Of a stretch of 29,676 nt of DNA, positions 1 to 8,318 are shown piece by piece; positions within the stretch are counted from its first letter, which is position 1; every line of letters starts with the position of its first letter. The notes below the pieces were generated by a model, which saw only the letters and a list, made by a program, of their open reading frames with translations, made no database searches and had not been told where the DNA came from. Both the position numbers and the translations under genes were made by a program. Origin of the DNA: 2-12-FULL-41-17 sp964562855 (GTDB lineage: Bacteria; Patescibacteriota; Microgenomatia; Curtissbacterales; GWA2-41-24); assembly GCA_964562855.1 (NCBI GenBank), contig CAZLVB010000009.1:1-29676 (forward strand), given 5' to 3'.

Positions 1-196
1 TAACTTTGTTTTGATTGACCATAGAGCTGGTATTTTTATCCATCGAACCGCGCATGTCGGAAATCAGTTGAGTTAAAAGTTTTGTGGTTTCGTCGGAACT
101 TTTGGAATCGATCAGTTTTTTGATTTGAAGATAAATTACTCCTAGGGCCAGAATTACTAAAACGGCGACAATCAGGATAATAGTCAGCGGGTCCAT
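1..196 (-). CDS. rmuC: RmuC-like protein, N-terminus only (partial)
   Basis: The frame starts with ATG at 196 and runs off the left edge, giving about 65 residues. It opens with a hydrophobic helix (residues 4-24, LTIILIVAVLVILALGVIY) followed by a charged, helical segment rich in Gln, Ser, Lys and Met. This is the usual layout of RmuC proteins: an N-terminal membrane anchor, a coiled coil, then a nuclease-like domain, which here would lie outside the window. RmuC limits recombination between inverted repeats. An extended -10 (TGATAAAAT, 204-212) sits 7 bases before the ATG. The next gene diverges from it. The identification rests on the anchor and coiled-coil style alone, so any anchored coiled-coil protein remains possible. 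Confidence 0.5.
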   Translation of the reverse strand, partial: MDPLTIILIVAVLVILALGVIYLQIKKLIDSKSSDETTKLLTQLISDMRGSMDKNTSSMVNQNKV

Positions 197-251
197 CGCA
201 GGAATTTTATCATATTGTTATATTGCTCAATGAAACAATTAAAATAGATTT

Positions 252-620
252 ATGCATCGACTTTTGCCTTTTTCGTTTTTGATATTTTTCTTATCCTCCT
301 TTGGCCTTTCATGGATAGTTGTCGAAACTAACCCTCAAAATGCCCCTTGGTACATTTTTGCTGCATTTGTCATTTTATTGTTCCTCTTATTGTTTAATCT
401 TCTAGGTTTAGTACTATATTTTGCCAGGACCAGATTTTACAAACGCTACAGTGCCAATTGGTATTTTTATACCTCTTTCAAGATGGCATTTTTCGTGGCC
501 TTGTTTGTGGCAATTGTGACAACACTGGCCATTTGGCAGTTGATAACACTTTTAAACGTGGTGTTAACGATTCTGGCTGTTTCTCTTTTTGCGTTTTGGA
601 GTTATTTGGGGAAAAGATAA
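252..620 (+). CDS. Small polytopic membrane protein of unknown function
   Basis: A 122-residue protein with four predicted membrane helices (about 4-24, 34-58, 76-96 and 98-118), separated by a short basic loop (ARTRFYKRYS) that should lie in the cytoplasm. I do not recognise a family. It diverges from the rmuC-like gene across a 55-base AT-rich gap. A possible -10 (TAAAAT, 240-245) is 6 bases before the ATG. The hydrophobic profile and high Phe, Leu and Ile content make a real membrane protein likely. No catalytic motif is visible. Confidence 0.7.
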   Translation: MHRLLPFSFLIFFLSSFGLSWIVVETNPQNAPWYIFAAFVILLFLLLFNLLGLVLYFARTRFYKRYSANWYFYTSFKMAFFVALFVAIVTTLAIWQLITLLNVVLTILAVSLFAFWSYLGKR

Positions 621-706
621 AGAATTTTCAATTTACAATTTTAAATTTTTATTGAATCTTCAATGTTTCAAATTAAATTATTAAAAATTAGAAATTAGAA
701 ATTTAA
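620..706. repeat. AT-rich degenerate repeat between genes
   Basis: This gap between convergent genes is almost pure A/T and is built of short repeated words. It includes three heptamers, AATTAGA, AATTAGA and AATTTAA, at 686-706. The word TTTTTATTGAAT also occurs in the AT-rich gap downstream of groES near 29588, so this looks like a genome-wide spacer repeat. Confidence 0.5.
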
Positions 707-1182
707 TCCGCTAAGATTATTATTCCCTCGCGCCAGCCACCGGGATCTTTGGTGATGTTGCCGTCTTTTTTGTAAATATGAGACGTGACAGCAATTGCCT
801 TATTTTGTAAATCTTGTGGTATTGACCAGTTAAGTTTAAACGGAAAGGAAATTCTCTCACCTATCATTTGCCAATCACCATCGGCGTAAGCTTTTAGCCA
901 AAATTGGACTTTTTCTACGTTTTCTTGATCATCAACCGCAAGCTCCAAGACTAAAGTTTCGCCCCTAATTATTTCTCCGGCTCCTGGTGAAATTATCCTG
1001 CCTCCAGGCGAGGCAGTTTTTTCGCCAGGCACCGGCAAATTGGTACGGCCAATTAAGGGTCTGGCGATTAAAAAAACGATAACTGCCCCAAAAACCAAAA
1101 GCGCGGCGACACCGAAAGGGTTAATCGGCCAGCCTTTGGCACTTTTTTCTATCGGGCCTCTTTTCTCTGCATCTTGCGGCAT
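703..1182 (-). CDS. Membrane-anchored protein with an Ig-like domain, unknown function
   Basis: The protein has 159 residues from the ATG at 1182. A polar N-terminus leads to one membrane helix (about residues 22-42, FGVAALLVFGAVIVFLIA). An outside domain follows, with a pattern like bacterial Ig-like beta-sandwiches: SPGAGEIIRGETLVLELAV, then VEKVQFWLK, then WSIPQD. Such domains usually serve as surface or adhesion modules. A TTG 36 bases upstream is in frame, but it forms part of a TTGACA -35 box (1213-1218) with TAAACT at 1190-1195, so the ATG is the better start. The gene diverges from the PBP gene. The fold is inferred from pattern only. Confidence 0.7.
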   Translation of the reverse strand: MPQDAEKRGPIEKSAKGWPINPFGVAALLVFGAVIVFLIARPLIGRTNLPVPGEKTASPGGRIISPGAGEIIRGETLVLELAVDDQENVEKVQFWLKAYADGDWQMIGERISFPFKLNWSIPQDLQNKAIAVTSHIYKKDGNITKDPGGWREGIIILAD

Positions 1183-1189
1183 ATTTTGC

Positions 1190-1218
1190 AGTTTAAGTTT
1201 AAAAATGTTAAGTGTCAA
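1190..1218 (-). promoter_or_regulatory. Sigma70-type promoter of the Ig-like protein gene
   Basis: TTGACA (1213-1218), 17 bases, TAAACT (1190-1195), then 7 bases to the ATG at 1182. Transcription would begin at or next to the start codon. Confidence 0.65.
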
Positions 1219-1247
1219 ATTCTATCTGCTTTTTTATTTCAGGGGTC

Positions 1248-1275
1248 TTGAAAATACTGTCCATTGGGATAGAAT
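1248..1275 (+). promoter_or_regulatory. Promoter of the class A PBP gene
   Basis: TTGAAA (1248-1253), 16 bases, TAGAAT (1270-1275). The ATG at 1281 is 5 bases away and a second in-frame ATG at 1284 is 8 bases away. If the mRNA is leaderless, the second ATG may be the true start. Confidence 0.6.
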
Positions 1276-1280
1276 GAGGC

Positions 1281-3635
1281 ATGATGTCAACGGTAAAACC
1301 TCCATTTGTAAATAAAATACTTGTTGTTGGGCTTGGGTTAGTTGTCGGTTTTTTAACCTGGTTTATCCGTTTAGTTACCTTTTTTGGAGACATTACAATC
1401 TGGCTGGCAAAAAGAGTCCTTAATCTTGCCAATTTAACTTTAAAAAAACTCGATCTCGATGTTCGCAGAAGAGCTCCCAAGCTGGCTCATAAGGTGGACA
1501 CTGTAATACACCATCCTATTCTTTACGAGGAAAGAAATTTCAAAGTCGGTTTAGCGACGGTTTTTATAATCATCGCCGCGGTTTGGTTCTTTACCAAAGA
1601 CTTGCCCAGCCCCAAGCAGCTGGAAAGCCGTCAGGTACCTCAGACGACAAAAATTTATGATCGCAATGGAGAACTACTATACAATATCTACACAGACCAA
1701 AACCGCACCATCGTGCCGCTTTCGGAAATTCCCGACGATTTAAAGCACGCGACAATTGCCATCGAGGACAAAGATTTTTACAGACATCGCGGATTCGATA
1801 TTTACGGCATAACCAGAGCGGCCAGAAAAACTCTCTTTGAAGGAAACCTTCAGGGAGGATCGACAATTACCCAACAGTTGGTTAAAAGCGCCTTTTTGAC
1901 ACCGGAGAGAACGATAGACAGAAAGATAAAAGAGCTTTATCTGGCCTTTAGAGTCGAGATGGCTTTTTCGAAGGACAAAATTCTGGAAATGTATTTAAAT
2001 CAGGTTCCTTATGGTGGTACCGCCTGGGGAGTGGCAGCGGCAGCTGAACAATACTTTGGTAAAGAAGTCAAAGATTTAAATCTTTCTGAATCTGCCCTTT
2101 TGGCGGGATTGCCGGCTGCACCAACCTATTATTCTCCATTCGGCAATGACCCGGAAAGGGCTAAAACTAGACAAAAATTGGTTCTAAAGAGAATGCTCGA
2201 CGACGGCTACATATCACGCGCGCAGGCAGATGAGGCAGCTGCCCAAAAACTTAATTTCAGACAAGCCACGGTTGACATTAAAGCACCGCATTTTGTGATG
2301 TATGTACGCGAGTACTTGGCGAGCAAGTATGGAGAGCAGGTAGCTTCCCAGGGAGGTCTAAAAGTGACGACAACGCTGGATTTGGGTCTTCAGGAAAAAA
2401 CCCAAGAAATTGTTAAAGATAACATCGATAAGCTGAAGGTCTATCGTGTTTCAAACGGTGCAGCACTGGTCACTAAACCAAAAACGGGTGAAATCCTGGC
2501 GATGGTCGGCTCGAAAGATTTTTTCGATCAATCGATAGACGGTAATGTCAACGTGACTGTGGCCTCAAGGCAGCCAGGATCGTCAATTAAGCCCATAAAC
2601 TATGCAACCGCGCTTGAAAGAAGGTTAATAACCTTAGCCACCATTATTATGGATGTACCGACGACTTTTTCCGGCGGCCCGAGACCGTATCGGCCGGTAA
2701 ATTACGACGGTAAATCCCATGGGCCGGTTACTGTCAGAAACGCACTAGGTAATTCCTACAATATTCCGGCTGTCAAAGTTTTGGCAATAAATGGTGTTGG
2801 TGAGATGATCAAAAAAGCGCGCGATATGGGAATTACCACATTTGAAGACGAGGCAAGATATGGTCTTTCACTTACCTTGGGCGGAGGCGAGGTCAGAATG
2901 ACAGACATGGCGACTGCTTTTGGCGTATTTGCCAACGAGGGCCTAAGGCAGGATGTAGTCTCTGTTTTAAAAATTGAGGATTCAGAGGGCAGAACAATTG
3001 AGGAATTTAAACAGAAAGCTGGCCGACGGGTTCTTTCCAGGGAAGTTTCCTTTTTGATTTCATCCATTCTTTCCGACAACGGAGCCAGGTCTGCCGCTTT
3101 CGGGGCTAACAGTCTTTTGAAGATAGATGGTAAAACTGTTGCAGTAAAAACCGGTACAACAGACGACAAACGTGATAACTGGACAATCGGTTATACACCA
3201 AGTTATCTGGTGGGGGTTTGGGTGGGCAATAACGACAACACACCGATGAACCCGGCCATAACTTCCGGTATCACCGGCGCAACACCAATCTGGAATCAAA
3301 TAGTAAAAGAAGTCTTGAAGGATAAGATAAACGAGGCATTTAAAGTTCCTTCCGGTGTTGTCGGATTAGAAACTTGTTCTGTCACCGGTGGGGCCAAGAA
3401 TGAAAAATGCAGTGGCAGGTTTGAATATTTTTTGGCTGGGACTGAACCAAAAAAGGATACTTTTGCCAAAGCCAAAGTTTGGGTCGATAAAACAACCGGG
3501 CAAGTGGTCGAGCCCGGCTCCCCAAATGCCGAAGAAAAAGAAGAGGTTGTTGTGAAAGACCCATACTCGCAAAAAGACTTTTGTGTTTCCTGCCCGCAAC
3601 CTGCGCCCTCCCCGACTCCTGAACCTGGTGCGTAG
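1281..3635 (+). CDS. Class A penicillin-binding protein (transglycosylase/transpeptidase)
   Basis: This 784-residue bifunctional enzyme polymerises lipid II into glycan strands and cross-links the stem peptides on the outer face of the membrane. The GT51 domain shows EDKDFYRHRG (catalytic Glu about 162), GGSTITQQLVK (192-202), RKIKELYLA and KDKILEMYLNQVPYGG. The transpeptidase domain shows the nucleophile motif SSIK (Ser434, Lys437), NSYN (SxN, about 492-494) and KTGTT (623-627). Two hydrophobic segments lie near residues 12-37 and 90-104, so the N-terminus is longer than in typical PBP1a, which has one. The C-terminus is a Pro/Glu-rich tail containing a CVSC pair. It diverges from the Ig-like protein gene and is followed by metG after 51 bases. 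All catalytic residues are present. Confidence 0.96.
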   Translation: MMSTVKPPFVNKILVVGLGLVVGFLTWFIRLVTFFGDITIWLAKRVLNLANLTLKKLDLDVRRRAPKLAHKVDTVIHHPILYEERNFKVGLATVFIIIAAVWFFTKDLPSPKQLESRQVPQTTKIYDRNGELLYNIYTDQNRTIVPLSEIPDDLKHATIAIEDKDFYRHRGFDIYGITRAARKTLFEGNLQGGSTITQQLVKSAFLTPERTIDRKIKELYLAFRVEMAFSKDKILEMYLNQVPYGGTAWGVAAAAEQYFGKEVKDLNLSESALLAGLPAAPTYYSPFGNDPERAKTRQKLVLKRMLDDGYISRAQADEAAAQKLNFRQATVDIKAPHFVMYVREYLASKYGEQVASQGGLKVTTTLDLGLQEKTQEIVKDNIDKLKVYRVSNGAALVTKPKTGEILAMVGSKDFFDQSIDGNVNVTVASRQPGSSIKPINYATALERRLITLATIIMDVPTTFSGGPRPYRPVNYDGKSHGPVTVRNALGNSYNIPAVKVLAINGVGEMIKKARDMGITTFEDEARYGLSLTLGGGEVRMTDMATAFGVFANEGLRQDVVSVLKIEDSEGRTIEEFKQKAGRRVLSREVSFLISSILSDNGARSAAFGANSLLKIDGKTVAVKTGTTDDKRDNWTIGYTPSYLVGVWVGNNDNTPMNPAITSGITGATPIWNQIVKEVLKDKINEAFKVPSGVVGLETCSVTGGAKNEKCSGRFEYFLAGTEPKKDTFAKAKVWVDKTTGQVVEPGSPNAEEKEEVVVKDPYSQKDFCVSCPQPAPSPTPEPGA

Positions 3636-3668
3636 TCTTCAGAAAACCAGCGAGAAAAATTACAATTA

Positions 3669-3677
3669 TGCTAGAAT
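3669..3677 (+). promoter_or_regulatory. Extended -10 element before metG
   Basis: TGCTAGAAT (3669-3677) is an extended -10 sequence. The GTG start follows after 9 bases and no Shine-Dalgarno is seen, so a leaderless metG transcript is likely. No good -35 is visible. Confidence 0.5.
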
Positions 3678-3686
3678 TTTCCCGTC

Positions 3687-5108
3687 GTGAAGAAAATATA
3701 CCTGACGACGGCGATCCCATACGTAAATGCGGCACCGCATATTGGTTTTGCTCTTGAGGTGGTGCAGTCGGATTGTCTGGCGCGATTTTATAGAGCGCTA
3801 GGTTTTGACGTGTTTTTTTCTTCGGGATCCGATGAGAACAGCCTCAAGAATGTCCAGGCCGCTGAAGCTGAGGGCGTTTTGACCCAAAAACTAGTCGATA
3901 AATACGCAAAGGAATTTGAAAAACTGAAGGACTCCCTAAATCTCTCTTGGGACATATTTAACAGAACCAGCGCGAAGCATCATTTTGCCGGTGCTCAAAA
4001 ATTATGGGGATGGTGTAAAAGCGAGGATATATATAAGAAGAAATATCGGGGACTTTACTGTGTTGGCTGTGAAGTCTTTTACAATCCGAAAGAATTACAA
4101 AATGGGCAGTGTCCGGAAGGCCATACTAATATTGAAGAGGTCGAAGAGGAAAATTATTTTTTCAAACTTTCCAATTATCAAGACTTTCTGGAAAAACTAG
4201 TTGTCACTGATAAATTGCGCATCATACCTCAAGTAAGAAAAAATGAAGTGTTATCCTTTATTAAACAAGGGCTAGAGGACTTCTCTGTTTCGCGTTCAGT
4301 CGACCGGGCTCACGGTTGGGGTGTACCGGTACCTGGTGACAATTCTCAGGTTATGTACGTATGGTTCGACGCCTTAACAACTTATTTGACGGCTTTGGGA
4401 TTTGGTTCTGCAAAGCAGAATTTATACCAAAAATACTGGGCGGATAATCCCAACCGGTTGCATGTGATTGGCAAGGGCATTTTAAGATTCCACGCTCTTT
4501 TTTGGCCGGCAATGCTTGCTTCGGCTGGACTGCCATTACCTACCTGCGAGTTCGTTCACGGCTATGTTACGGTTGAGGGGCAGAAAATTTCCAAGTCTCT
4601 TGGTAATATTATTGACCCATTTGAGTTAGTTAGCCAATTCGGCATTGATCCGGTTAGATTTTATTTGCTGCGAGAGATTCCTTCTTGGGGCGACGGCGAC
4701 TTTTCATTAAACAGGTTAAAGGAACTTTATAATGGCGAACTGGCAAACGGCTTGGGCAATTTAGTGGCGAGAGTCGGGCGACTTTGTGCCGATGTCAATT
4801 TGAATTTACCGCCGAAGAAGAATTTTAAGTTTAAAAAGGCCGTTGCCGATAATCTTAGAAATTTTAGGTTTGATTTGGCTATTCTTTCACTTTGGGGAGA
4901 AATTGCGGCTTTGGACAAACGGATTAATGAGGAAAAACCCTGGGAACTTGAGGGTCGGACCCTGAAGAGAACGATAACGCCGCTTGCTCAAGAAGTCCGC
5001 GAAATTGCATTTAACTTAAGTCCGTTTTTGCCCAAAACCGCTGAAAAAATTCTGGACCAGTTTACCGGAAAAGTTACCCAGCAATCCCCTCTTTTCCCGC
5101 GAATATGA
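3687..5108 (+). CDS. metG: Methionyl-tRNA synthetase
   Basis: This enzyme charges tRNA-Met with methionine in the cytoplasm. The 473-residue protein has the catalytic signature PHIGF at residues 17-21, where most relatives have HIGH, so the last His is replaced by Phe. The second signature is KISKS (about 300-304), and a Zn knuckle has CVGC (about 125-128) and CPEGH (about 142-146). The anticodon-binding helical domain follows, and the protein ends there, without the C-terminal tRNA-binding (EMAP-like) domain found in longer MetRS. The start is GTG at 3687, because YLTTAIPYVNAAPHIG follows directly, as expected of the family. Its last 4 bases (ATGA) overlap the HAD gene, so metG, HAD and tatD form one operon. 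Confidence 0.95.
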   Translation: MKKIYLTTAIPYVNAAPHIGFALEVVQSDCLARFYRALGFDVFFSSGSDENSLKNVQAAEAEGVLTQKLVDKYAKEFEKLKDSLNLSWDIFNRTSAKHHFAGAQKLWGWCKSEDIYKKKYRGLYCVGCEVFYNPKELQNGQCPEGHTNIEEVEEENYFFKLSNYQDFLEKLVVTDKLRIIPQVRKNEVLSFIKQGLEDFSVSRSVDRAHGWGVPVPGDNSQVMYVWFDALTTYLTALGFGSAKQNLYQKYWADNPNRLHVIGKGILRFHALFWPAMLASAGLPLPTCEFVHGYVTVEGQKISKSLGNIIDPFELVSQFGIDPVRFYLLREIPSWGDGDFSLNRLKELYNGELANGLGNLVARVGRLCADVNLNLPPKKNFKFKKAVADNLRNFRFDLAILSLWGEIAALDKRINEEKPWELEGRTLKRTITPLAQEVREIAFNLSPFLPKTAEKILDQFTGKVTQQSPLFPRI

Positions 5109-5776
5109 CCAAACCGGCAAAAAAACTTTTTGCTTGGGACTTCCATGGAACTTTGGAGCAGGGTACAGAAGTCGGCTTTACTGAAATCTTGCGAAAAATC
5201 GCACGCAAAATAAATTACAAGACGCGGATTTCTCTTTCTGCGGTCCGCAAACATTATGGTATCAGCATTCTCGATTATTTAAGACAATTCTTTCCAACGC
5301 TTTCAAACAGGGACATTTATGAGCTGAGAGAGTATATTCGCGACATCCAAAACCGGAAACACATTGAACAATATATCAAACCAGCTCCTTATGCTCATGA
5401 GGTACTGGCGAAAATAAAAGATTCCGGACATAAAAACATTGTCGTTTCTACTTCTTCGCAACCGCACATTCTGCGATTCCTTGAAGTCGTCGGGTTAACC
5501 GGTTATTTTGATGAAATCTTTGGGATAGACAGGCATGTGCTTGAAGGCAAGTTCGATATTGCAAAAGAGAAATCTCGCGCGATTAGCAGTTTCGCAAGAA
5601 AGCATAAAATCGAAAGCAAAAATACTGTGGTCATCGGTGATAGAGAGGGCGATATCGAGGCAGGGATTCTTTTAGGCGCAAAAACCTATCAATATATAAC
5701 ACCAGACTTGCCTCATGTGGCGACTAATGCAGATTTTAAGATTTACGATTTGCGGGATATTTTAAGGGAACTTTAA
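5105..5776 (+). CDS. HAD-superfamily hydrolase
   Basis: A 223-residue HAD-fold protein of the phosphoglycolate phosphatase-like type, with a helical cap after motif I. Motif I is AWDFHGTL (Asp12 nucleophile), motif II is VVSTSS (about residue 117), the motif III lysine probably lies near residue 157, and motif IV is VIGDREGD (about 176-183). The residue two places after the nucleophile, normally the Asp acid/base of phosphatases, is His14, so activity may be altered or the substrate unusual. It overlaps metG by ATGA and the tatD start by one base, so translation is probably coupled. The substrate cannot be told from sequence. Confidence 0.85.
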   Translation: MTKPAKKLFAWDFHGTLEQGTEVGFTEILRKIARKINYKTRISLSAVRKHYGISILDYLRQFFPTLSNRDIYELREYIRDIQNRKHIEQYIKPAPYAHEVLAKIKDSGHKNIVVSTSSQPHILRFLEVVGLTGYFDEIFGIDRHVLEGKFDIAKEKSRAISSFARKHKIESKNTVVIGDREGDIEAGILLGAKTYQYITPDLPHVATNADFKIYDLRDILREL

Positions 5777-6594
5777 TGTTTTTCGATTCGCATGCACATT
5801 TAGAGGCAATTAGTAATTTAGCAGAAAAACTCAAAGAAGTCCAGAGCAAGGGTGTTTCTAATATCATCACCATTGGTACTTCACTCGAAACAAGTAAGGG
5901 GGCACAAGAAATCGCCAAGAAATATTCAAAAGAAGGCTTAAAAATTTATTCGAGCTGCGGAATTCACCCCCAAGACGGAAAAGAAGAAGTTAAAAAACTT
6001 GGTTTGTATCAATGTATTAATACATTAAAACAAATAACTGAATCATCGAATAAAGTTATTGCTATTGGCGAATGCGGTCTTGACTATTATTTGGAGTCGA
6101 GTCGCCAGAGGCCAGAGACCAGTGTCCAAGATAAAAAATTTCAAAGAGAGCTTTTTGAAGAACAAATTAAACTTGCGCAGGAGTTGAAATTGCCGATAGT
6201 CATCCACTGTCGCAATGCGTGGGATGAAATCTTAAGTCCATTGACTACCGACTACAGACTACGGACTAAATCAACTGGTGTTTTCCATTCATGGACCGGT
6301 GACTGGCAAGCGGCAAAAAGGGCATTGAATTTGGGATTTTATATTTCTTTTTCCGGAATTGTCACTTTCAAAAACGCGAAGGCGATTGTTGAAGTTGCAA
6401 AAAAGACACCTATTGATCGAATATTAGTCGAGACTGATTCGCCATTTTTGGCCCCAGAGCCTCTGCGCAGTAAACAAAATGAACCCAAAAATGTTAAAAT
6501 AATCACTGCTTTCTTAGCCAAGCTGCGAAACATTGCCCCGGATAAAATGGCACAAATGACGACACAGAACGCGCGACGGCTATTCGGGATCTAG
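5776..6594 (+). CDS. tatD: TatD-family metal-dependent DNase
   Basis: The 272-residue amidohydrolase-fold protein has the metal ligands of TatD enzymes: HAH (His6, His8), Glu98 in GECGLDYY, His144 in IHCRN, His171 in HSWTG and Asp221 in ETDSPFLAPEP. Family members are 3'-5' exonucleases or phosphodiesterases linked to DNA repair. It is the third gene of the metG operon and starts in the TAATG overlap. Two stretches are encoded by heptanucleotide repeats, at 6101-6128 and 6243-6270. They fall in surface-loop positions (RQRPETSVQ and TTDYRLRT) and probably explain why the protein is slightly longer than the usual 255-265 residues. Confidence 0.93.
   Translation: MFFDSHAHLEAISNLAEKLKEVQSKGVSNIITIGTSLETSKGAQEIAKKYSKEGLKIYSSCGIHPQDGKEEVKKLGLYQCINTLKQITESSNKVIAIGECGLDYYLESSRQRPETSVQDKKFQRELFEEQIKLAQELKLPIVIHCRNAWDEILSPLTTDYRLRTKSTGVFHSWTGDWQAAKRALNLGFYISFSGIVTFKNAKAIVEVAKKTPIDRILVETDSPFLAPEPLRSKQNEPKNVKIITAFLAKLRNIAPDKMAQMTTQNARRLFGI
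6101..6128 (+). repeat. Heptanucleotide repeat inside tatD, array 1
   Basis: Four degenerate 7-base units are seen: GTCGCCA, GAGGCCA, GAGACCA and GTGTCCA, preceded by a fifth, weaker unit (GAGTCGA). The array codes for a polar loop between strands of the TatD fold. Confidence 0.65.
6243..6270 (+). repeat. Heptanucleotide repeat inside tatD, array 2
   Basis: Four units, GACTACC, GACTACA, GACTACG and GACTAAA, lie in the coding frame and encode TTDYRLRT. The array has the same period of 7 as the other arrays in this window but a different consensus. Confidence 0.75.
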
Positions 6595-6596
6595 AA

Positions 6597-6640
6597 AATT
6601 GACCTAATTAATCTAATTGGTCTAATTTCTAAAATTGGAC
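6597..6640 (+). repeat. AT-rich intergenic element after tatD
   Basis: Three CTAATT words spaced by 9 bases follow the tatD stop. A close copy, about 28 of 30 bases, lies at 23378-23415 on the other strand, also directly after a stop codon, next to the gene at 23417. The shared words are AAATTGACCTAATTA and CTAATTGGTCTAATT. Confidence 0.6.
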
Positions 6641-6699
6641 ATTTTGTCATTAGGATTTTATTAGAAAGAAGAGCAATTAGTACTTAGAAATTTATTTAA

Positions 6700-8190
6700 A
6701 TGATTAAACGATTTGTTGAACGCTACGATCGCCAAGTCCACAGATTCCTGGAAATATTGCCGGGTTCTTTTTCGTGGACTTTAATATTGTTTCCGCTGTG
6801 GGGCAGTTTTTGGATTCCCCATTATGTTGCTTATTATGTAATTCTTTTTATCATTTTCTGGTTTTACAAATCGGCCATGCTGGCGTTTACCTCGGTTGTT
6901 TCTCATGTCAAACTTAATGCATCTTTAAAATATGATTGGCTAAGCGATGCCCAAAAGCAGCCGAATTTTGAAAAGCTTCATCATTTGGTTATTGTCCCCA
7001 CTTATAAAGAGCCGCTACATATTCTTGAGAGGGGTCTTGATTCGCTGGTAATGCAGGAAGTTGATAAAAAACAGCTTTCCGTTTGCATGGCTTTCGAAAA
7101 GAGAGAAGGCAAAGAGGCGCGTCAAAAGGCACAGACTATCAGGAAAAAATACGGCAAGATTTTTGCCAACTTAATTATTACTTTTCATCCGGATATTGCT
7201 CACGAAGTCAAAGGCAAATCGTCAAACGAAGCGTGGGCAGTGAAAATCGCCAAAAAAATGTTAATCGACAAGCAAAAAATGGATATTAATTTCACAACAG
7301 TAACATCAAAAGACGCGGATGGGGTTTTTTCTGAAAAATATTTTTCGGCTCTCTCATACCTGTTTTTAACTGACGAAAACCGTTACCTTAGATTTTGGCA
7401 GCCGATAATTCTTTTTTACACCAACATCTGGCGAGTCCCGGCACCGATAAGAGTTATGAATAGCCTTGGGTCAGTGTGGCAAACCGCCCAAAATTCTCGG
7501 ACCGACAGATTAGTCAACTACTCGATGTATTCTCTCTCTATGAAACTTTTAGTAGAGGTCGGTTACTGGGATGTTGATGTTATTCCCGAAGATTACCGCA
7601 TTTTTTTCAAAAGCTTTTTTGCCAAAGAGGGCAAGGTCGATGTTGTGCCCATTTTTTTACCGGCTTATGCCGATGCCGCTGAATCCACAACTTATATTAA
7701 ATCCTTAATTAACTTCTACGAGCAGGAAAGGCGCTGGGCTTGGGGAGTTTCGGACGACGCCTACTTTATTAAAAAATGGTTAACTCATACGCATATTCCC
7801 TTTTGGAGAAGAACTATTAGAGTCTTCAAGGTTCTTGAGGACCATTTCCTTTGGCCGGTTAACTGGTTTGCAATAACTCTGGGAGCAACAGTTCCGGTTA
7901 TCCTAAATCCGGTTTTTGCCCAAACAGTAATGGGCCAAAATCTGCCAAGAGTTGCTTTTGGGGTTTTAAGCGTCACTTGGCTTTTTTTGGCGACGATTTT
8001 GATAGTCGACTTTCGTCAGAGACCAAAAAGAGATGTCCATGCTTCCCTTTTCAAAAAAATTCTGATGCCTTTTGAATTCGTCCTGATGCCAGTGGTTACT
8101 TTAATCTTTACAGCACTCCCCGGAATCGACGCCCATACGAGGCTGATGCTGGGGAAGTATTTGGAATATAAGGTCACTGAAAAAGTATAA
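6700..8190 (+). CDS. Membrane family 2 glycosyltransferase, BcsA-like
   Basis: The 496-residue protein has two N-terminal membrane helices (about 24-60), a cytosolic GT2 domain, and three or four C-terminal helices (about 385-480). The GT2 domain begins with IVPTYKEP, has DAD (Asp205, Asp207) for the metal and sugar nucleotide, ED (Glu297, Asp298) as the catalytic base region, and QERRW (342-346), the motif of processive synthases such as cellulose or hyaluronan synthase. It probably makes or extends a surface polysaccharide while passing it through the membrane. No BcsB- or PilZ-like partner is visible. It stands alone, and its last codons (KVTEKV) form the first unit of the tandem hairpin array downstream. 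Confidence 0.88.
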   Translation: MIKRFVERYDRQVHRFLEILPGSFSWTLILFPLWGSFWIPHYVAYYVILFIIFWFYKSAMLAFTSVVSHVKLNASLKYDWLSDAQKQPNFEKLHHLVIVPTYKEPLHILERGLDSLVMQEVDKKQLSVCMAFEKREGKEARQKAQTIRKKYGKIFANLIITFHPDIAHEVKGKSSNEAWAVKIAKKMLIDKQKMDINFTTVTSKDADGVFSEKYFSALSYLFLTDENRYLRFWQPIILFYTNIWRVPAPIRVMNSLGSVWQTAQNSRTDRLVNYSMYSLSMKLLVEVGYWDVDVIPEDYRIFFKSFFAKEGKVDVVPIFLPAYADAAESTTYIKSLINFYEQERRWAWGVSDDAYFIKKWLTHTHIPFWRRTIRVFKVLEDHFLWPVNWFAITLGATVPVILNPVFAQTVMGQNLPRVAFGVLSVTWLFLATILIVDFRQRPKRDVHASLFKKILMPFEFVLMPVVTLIFTALPGIDAHTRLMLGKYLEYKVTEKV

Positions 8191-8318
8191 ACTTCGATTA
8201 AGTGGAAGTGACCTTTTCGATGAATAAGGTAACGGAGAAAGTCTAGATTTCAATTGGAAGTTACCTTTTCTGCGAATAAAGTGACGGAGAAGGTTTAGAA
8301 AGTTAACTTTTCTTTTTG
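8168..8318. terminator. Three tandem hairpins overlapping two convergent gene ends
   Basis: Three diverged copies begin at 8168, 8224 and 8276. Each folds into a stem: AAGGTCACT/AGTGACCTT (8170-8178 with 8207-8215), AAGGTAAC/GTTACCTT (8226-8233 with 8260-8267), and AAAGTGAC with GTTAACTTT (8278-8285 with 8302-8310, one bulge). Each right arm is followed by TTTT. The stem change between copies 1 and 2 is compensated in the other arm. Copy 1 covers the end of the glycosyltransferase gene and copy 3 the end of the PIN gene, so the array probably stops transcription from both sides. Confidence 0.65.

Noticed and set aside
620..706. CRISPR-like array in AT-rich spacers
   Set aside because: The words are short, overlapping and degenerate, with no regular repeat and spacer units. 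The same holds at 29557-29648.
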